Assembly: GCA_937871285.1 (NCBI GenBank)
Contig: CALMQS010000012.1
Coordinates: 1 to 64,000, forward strand
Reading direction: 5' to 3'
Length of the DNA stretch: 64,000 nt
Source of the DNA: an uncultured Sphingobacteriales bacterium
GTDB taxonomy: Bacteria; Bacteroidota; Bacteroidia; Chitinophagales; Chitinophagaceae
Shown: piece after piece, positions 59,939-64,000 of the stretch
Layout of the letters: every line of letters begins with the position of its first letter
Numbering within the stretch: position 1 is the stretch's first letter
Position numbers and translations under genes: made by a program
The notes under the pieces: model-generated
The model's database searches: none
Told to the model about the DNA's origin: nothing
What the model saw: the letters and a program-made list of their open reading frames with translations, nothing else

Positions 59939-62194
59939 ATGAGAAAAATATTTTCCCCCCTGGTCTTTTTATTGATCGCTGCCGCTTTTAATTGCAAAAA
60001 TGCGGATAATGATATTCCTGAAAAACCTGCAATACGACCGCCCGTTATCCAAAATCCTTCCCCTGTAGCACTTTCTCCGGAAGAGAGCATGAAAACCATG
60101 CATCTTCCGGAAGGCTACAGGCTTGAGTTGGTAGCCGGCGAGCCCATGGTACAAGAGCCTGTTGCCATAGTATGGGACGGCAATGGGAGAATGTATGTGG
60201 CCGAAATGCTTACCTATATGCAGGATATTGAAGCTACGGATGAAAATGCTCCTGTTAGCAGGATTGTACGGCTGGAAGATACCAATGGTGACGGTAAAAT
60301 GGATAAGCGGACCGTGTTCATTGACAGCCTGGTTTTACCCCGCATGATGCTGGCTTTAGACGACCGGCTGATTGTTCAGGAAACGTACTCCTGCAATTTA
60401 TACACTTACAGAGATTCGGATAACGATGGCATAGCCGACCAGAAAGTACAGGTATACCACGATGATACGCCCGACACCCGCAACCTCGAGCATCAGAAAA
60501 GCGGGCTGGTATGGAACCTCGATAACTGGATATATACCACAAGCCAAATCAGGTATAAATGGACCGGCGATCAGTTAAAGATTGACAGCCTTGAGGATGT
60601 ACCCAGCGGGCAATGGGGACTGGGGAATGATGATTACGGAAGATTATTCCTTTCTTCTGCCGGCGGTGAAGTGGCGGCACTGGGCTTCCAGCAAATGCCG
60701 GCCTATGGCGAGCTGGATTTTGAGAACGATCAGTATGAAGATGATTTTCATGCCCCCTGGCCTATAATAGCCACACCGGATGTGGAAGGTGGCAAAAAAC
60801 GGTTGCGTGAAGACAGTACCTTAAATCATTTTACGGCAAGCTGCGGACAAACCGTTTTCCGCGGCGACAGGCTTCCTGCAGGGATGAAGGGCGATCTTTT
60901 TATTTGTGAACCTGTGGGAAGACTGATCCGGCGCGCCAACGTGCTGAACAGGGAAGGGATGAGAGTAGTGAGGAACGCTTACGATAAAGCCGAGTTCCTG
61001 GCTTCTTCCGATATGAATTTCCGCCCGGTTAACATGGCTACCGGGCCGGATGGCTGTTTGTACATTGTAGACATGTACCGGGGCATCATACAGGAAGGAA
61101 ACTGGACGGGCCCCAAATCCTATCTTCGCCCGCAGATACAGCGTTTTGGGCTCGACAAAAATATTGGCAGGGGAAGAATATACAGGGTAGTTCACGAAGC
61201 TATCCCGCCTGATACACAAAAGCCAAATATGCTGAATGCATCAGCAGCACAATTAGTGCAATATCTCTCACATCCTAATGGCTGGTGGCGCGATAATGCG
61301 CAAAAACTACTGATCGTTCGTAATGAACAATCTGTTGTTCCCGCGTTAAAGCAAATTGTGCTGGATGAGCCTTCCTTTTGGGACGACCTGATATTCTGGA
61401 AGGATAAGCCTTCCCTATTGGGCCGGATACACGCATTATGGACACTGGATGGATTGCAGGCTGTAGACAGGCCTTTTTTATGGCAGGTAATGAAGGATCA
61501 ATCGCCGGAGTTAAGGCGTATGGCTGTATGGATCAGTGAAGCGTATATTAAAGCCAAAGGTCAGGACGTGTTTCTGCAGTTAACTAAACTGGTCAGCGAT
61601 CCGGATACAGATGTGCGTACCCAACTGGCACAATCATTACGGTATAGCACACCCGAAAAAGCAAAGCCGATGCTTGAAGTGATGATTAAAGCAGACAGTA
61701 GCCGCAAAGGCATGGTATACCAGGCCGCTCAAATGACCATGGGGCATCTTACTACAACGCTTCCTGTGGAGGTACAAACAGATCATCTTAAGGAAGCCGA
61801 CAGGGCATTGGTATTGAAGGGTGCAGAAAATTTTAAATCCCTTTGCTCTTCCTGTCATGGCGCCGACGGCAAAGGGTTGCAGTTTGGCGGTTCCGGAATG
61901 GTGGCGCCACCTTTAGCCGGTTCAAAGCGGGTGAACGGTGATCCCGGGAAATTGATCCGCATTGTTTTGAGCGGTTTAACCGGCCCGATAGATGGAAAAG
62001 AGTATCCCAGTATAATGCCACCTATGCTAAACAGCAATGATGAATGGCTGGCCGCAGTACTGAGCTATATACGCACGAATCTCGGCAATTCAGCCTCAAC
62101 CATACAGCCGGCAGATATTAAAAAAGTACGTGATGTGGTAGGAAGAAGATGGGACCCCTGGACGCTCGAAGAACTGGAAAAAGAAGGGAAATAA
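59939..62194 (+). CDS. Sorbosone-dehydrogenase-like / HEAT / cytochrome c lipoprotein
   Basis: 751 residues from the ATG at 59939. The signal sequence MRKIFSPLVFLLIAAAFNC gives a lipoprotein. The N-terminal six-bladed propeller-like part (about 50-400) contains LVAGEPMVQEPVAIVWDGNGRMYVAEM, the Ca-binding-like DTNGDGKMDKR and RPVNMATGPDGCLYIVDMYRG, typical of PVC-type membrane-bound dehydrogenases related to sorbosone dehydrogenase. HEAT-like repeats follow (about 430-610) and a C-terminal cytochrome c domain has CSSCHG. It probably oxidises a sugar and passes electrons to a cytochrome. It is downstream of nagA but separately initiated. Confidence 0.88.
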   Translation: MRKIFSPLVFLLIAAAFNCKNADNDIPEKPAIRPPVIQNPSPVALSPEESMKTMHLPEGYRLELVAGEPMVQEPVAIVWDGNGRMYVAEMLTYMQDIEATDENAPVSRIVRLEDTNGDGKMDKRTVFIDSLVLPRMMLALDDRLIVQETYSCNLYTYRDSDNDGIADQKVQVYHDDTPDTRNLEHQKSGLVWNLDNWIYTTSQIRYKWTGDQLKIDSLEDVPSGQWGLGNDDYGRLFLSSAGGEVAALGFQQMPAYGELDFENDQYEDDFHAPWPIIATPDVEGGKKRLREDSTLNHFTASCGQTVFRGDRLPAGMKGDLFICEPVGRLIRRANVLNREGMRVVRNAYDKAEFLASSDMNFRPVNMATGPDGCLYIVDMYRGIIQEGNWTGPKSYLRPQIQRFGLDKNIGRGRIYRVVHEAIPPDTQKPNMLNASAAQLVQYLSHPNGWWRDNAQKLLIVRNEQSVVPALKQIVLDEPSFWDDLIFWKDKPSLLGRIHALWTLDGLQAVDRPFLWQVMKDQSPELRRMAVWISEAYIKAKGQDVFLQLTKLVSDPDTDVRTQLAQSLRYSTPEKAKPMLEVMIKADSSRKGMVYQAAQMTMGHLTTTLPVEVQTDHLKEADRALVLKGAENFKSLCSSCHGADGKGLQFGGSGMVAPPLAGSKRVNGDPGKLIRIVLSGLTGPIDGKEYPSIMPPMLNSNDEWLAAVLSYIRTNLGNSASTIQPADIKKVRDVVGRRWDPWTLEELEKEGK

Positions 62195-62295
62195 AAAAGA
62201 GGAGCGTTGTAAACAGATGATGATTCCTTAGCGGTCTCTGCGAAAACCTGCCTGCGTGACCCGATACTGTTAACCCATATAACAGGCGCATACTT

Positions 62296-62303
62296 TATAT
62301 TTG
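62296..62303 (+). promoter_or_regulatory. -7 element before the GntR-type gene
   Basis: TATATTTG, a perfect TAnnTTTG match, 20 bp before the ATG at 62324. No TTTG at the ideal upstream distance. Confidence 0.45.
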
Positions 62304-62323
62304 CTGAAACATAAAATACAGGG

Positions 62324-63355
62324 ATGAAATTCAGCAATTTTTTTGAGCATGTGCAGGTAGATGAATTTTCTGCTACACCCAAATACCTCCAGCTTACGCA
62401 TTCCATACTGAATGCCATAGAGGCGGGGAAGCTAAAAAAAGATGATCTTGTTCCTTCTATCAATGAGCTCAGCTTTGAGCTGGAAATATCAAGAGATACT
62501 GCTGAAAAAGGATATAAGCACCTGAAAAAAATGGGCGTCCTCGGCTCAGTTCCGGGTAAAGGATATTATATTATTAACGACGATATTAAACAAACCCAGC
62601 ATGTAATGTTGTTGTTTAATAAGCTGAGCGCCCATAAAAAAATCATATACGATGGCTTTGTGGAAACCCTGGGAGAGCATGTGGCCATTGATTTTTACAT
62701 TTATAATAATGATTTTGCCCTGTTTAAGAAGCTATTGGGCAATGCCAGAGAAGACTATTCGCATTTTGTGATCATCCCCCATTTTATAGAAGGCGGAGAA
62801 AACGCGCATGAAATTATCAATACCATTCCAAGGCATAAGCTGATATTACTCGATAAAAAGGTTCCCGGTGTAAACGGCGAATATGGCGCTGTGTATGAAA
62901 ATTTTGAGAACGATATTTACAATGCGCTGGAGCAGGCGCTGAAGCAGTTGGCCAAATACCATACTATAAAAATCATCTTCCCCGAAAAAAGCTATTATCC
63001 CAAAGGCATATTAAAAGGGTTCAACCGTTTTTGCCAGGAATATGCCTTTACGCATAAAGTGGTGCACGATATTGCAAAAGAGCCTATCAATAGCGGCGAG
63101 GTATACATTAACGTTATGGAAGCCGATCTGGTAATACTCATCGAAAGGCTCATATCCATGAAGTATAAAATCGGCAAGCATATTGGCGTTATTTCCTATA
63201 ATGAAACTGTTATGAAAAAAATAATCTTAAACGGGATCACCACCATATCAACAGACTTTCGTCAAATGGGCGTAAAAGCTGCCGAGCTGATATTATCCGG
63301 CGCCAAAGATCATATTGAAGTGCCCTTTAAACTTACGCTGAGAGCGTCTTTGTAA
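62324..63355 (+). CDS. GntR-family regulator with sugar-binding C-terminal domain
   Basis: 343 residues. A winged helix (about 10-80: KYLQLTHSILNAIEAGKLKKDDLVPSINELSFELEISRDTAEKGYKHLKKMG) is GntR-like, and the rest (about 90-343) has a LacI/periplasmic-binding fold with the late motif ISTDFRQMGVKAAELILSG. Such fusions respond to sugars and control catabolic genes. Its targets are probably the nearby nag or glycan genes, but no operator was identified. Confidence 0.92.
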   Translation: MKFSNFFEHVQVDEFSATPKYLQLTHSILNAIEAGKLKKDDLVPSINELSFELEISRDTAEKGYKHLKKMGVLGSVPGKGYYIINDDIKQTQHVMLLFNKLSAHKKIIYDGFVETLGEHVAIDFYIYNNDFALFKKLLGNAREDYSHFVIIPHFIEGGENAHEIINTIPRHKLILLDKKVPGVNGEYGAVYENFENDIYNALEQALKQLAKYHTIKIIFPEKSYYPKGILKGFNRFCQEYAFTHKVVHDIAKEPINSGEVYINVMEADLVILIERLISMKYKIGKHIGVISYNETVMKKIILNGITTISTDFRQMGVKAAELILSGAKDHIEVPFKLTLRASL

Positions 63356-63453
63356 AGCATCAGATACACTTAGCGCATCAAACATCAATCATCTTCTCCC
63401 TTGCGATGCAATAGAAGGTATATAAGCGGAGAATAGTTTTGTTCACCCGTTAA

Positions 63454-64000
63454 CTATGCACTGTACTCAGCATAGAGGTTAAAAGTTTTCCAATTCGTCA
63501 TTTCCTCTTTGTTCGAAATGAGCGTTACAGATGCGTTTTCATCAAAGTCATCAAATTTATAAATCTTATAGCCGGGTAAAGCTACAGTATTGTAAAGGTC
63601 ATATCGTTCTTCCTTTGTAGATTTTGTAAAGCATTCCGCAATAACCAGCGGCTTGTATGTTTCGATCAGGTCTCTTACAGATTTAAGAATCGTACTATCC
63701 AATCCTTCAGCATCTACTTTTATAAACGAGAGTTTATTCAACTCTTTGGAATAATTTTCACGTAAATAATCGGACAGCCTTATGCCTTTTATTTTTTGTT
63801 GCAGTGAATATTTTCCATGATATCCCTTGTCTATCTCCTGGATACCTCCATTAGCAAAGGATGCTTCTGATGAGTTGTAAAAAAACTCACTTTCGTTTTC
63901 TGTGATGGCATAAGGGAGAGGTATAATGTTTGTCTTGCTGGAATTAAGTTTGGAGTTTGCCTCTAAAATTTTATACACATAGGGATTGGGGTCAAATCCA
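63454..64000 (-). CDS. FkbM-family methyltransferase, partial (start beyond the window)
   Basis: The frame stays open to the right edge, where it reads GFDPNPYVYKILEANSKL, the AdoMet-binding acidic/Asn-Pro segment of FkbM proteins. The later part has FIKVDAEGLDSTILKSV, the family's second hallmark, and ends at 63454. A GTG at 63978 is not the true start because homology continues upstream. FkbM enzymes O-methylate sugars or other small molecules. It faces the GntR gene tail to tail. Confidence 0.85.
   Translation of the reverse strand, partial: GFDPNPYVYKILEANSKLNSSKTNIIPLPYAITENESEFFYNSSEASFANGGIQEIDKGYHGKYSLQQKIKGIRLSDYLRENYSKELNKLSFIKVDAEGLDSTILKSVRDLIETYKPLVIAECFTKSTKEERYDLYNTVALPGYKIYKFDDFDENASVTLISNKEEMTNWKTFNLYAEYSA

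Overview
The window looks like a chromosomal segment of a Bacteroidota bacterium, most likely in or near Chitinophagaceae. The evidence is a division/cell-wall (dcw) cluster in Bacteroidota gene order, a SusC/SusD pair, several lipoproteins whose lipobox is followed by charged residues, and promoter-like motifs of the TTTG-N19/20-TAnnTTTG type. No rRNA, tRNA, CRISPR array or intact transposase was recognised.

Layout. (1) 1-13011, minus strand: mraZ-rsmH-ftsL-ftsI-murE-mraY-murD-ftsW-murG-murC-ftsQ-ftsA, with ftsA cut by the window edge. The mraZ upstream region carries 10-bp-phased TGGGA repeats that look like MraZ operators, plus DnaA-box-like motifs. (2) 13409-20119: queA, an orphan sensor histidine kinase, a 115-bp MITE-like element, YqgE, an outer-membrane barrel protein, a DUF4136-type lipoprotein, the wreck of a HisKA_3-type kinase gene, a full NarL-type response regulator and a receiver-only relative. 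(3) 20161-38846: a polysaccharide-utilisation region with terminator-susD-susC, an AraC regulator, two large glycoside hydrolases (one clearly GH106-like), an arabinose/fucose isomerase-like enzyme, a DUF2231/cytochrome c/DUF1549/DUF1553 protein and its DUF1501 partner. Two near-identical 48-bp direct repeats lie between the AraC gene and the first hydrolase.

(4) 38847-47790: a plastic defence island. It holds an ORF6N pseudogene hit by a 19-bp palindromic insertion, a detached second copy of the 3' end of a restriction enzyme gene, a small unknown protein with a ClpP-fold SDH-type serine protease, a 1635-residue single-chain restriction-modification enzyme (nuclease, helicase and methylase), a divergent XRE regulator with phased operator-like sites over the promoter, and a self-inhibited Fic protein with an inverted-repeat operator. 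(5) 47900-56076: three lipoproteins (two are paralogues), a degenerate inositol-monophosphatase-like protein, a small HTH-like protein, a DUF4838 lipoprotein, a Tat-exported esterase-like hydrolase, a VapBC-type toxin-antitoxin pair and an orphan antitoxin-like gene. (6) 56189-63355: an amino-sugar module (nagB, MFS transporter, nagA), a large lipoprotein of the sorbosone-dehydrogenase/cytochrome c kind, and a GntR-type regulator. An FkbM methyltransferase runs off the right edge.

How the parts work together: the left arm builds and divides the wall, and the MurE DNPR motif indicates meso-diaminopimelate peptidoglycan. The central and right arms take up and degrade glycans (SusCD import, rhamnoside-type hydrolases, an isomerase, then the GlcNAc-6-P pathway into glycolysis). 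The interposed island is the most rearranged part and the best place to look for an undescribed system.
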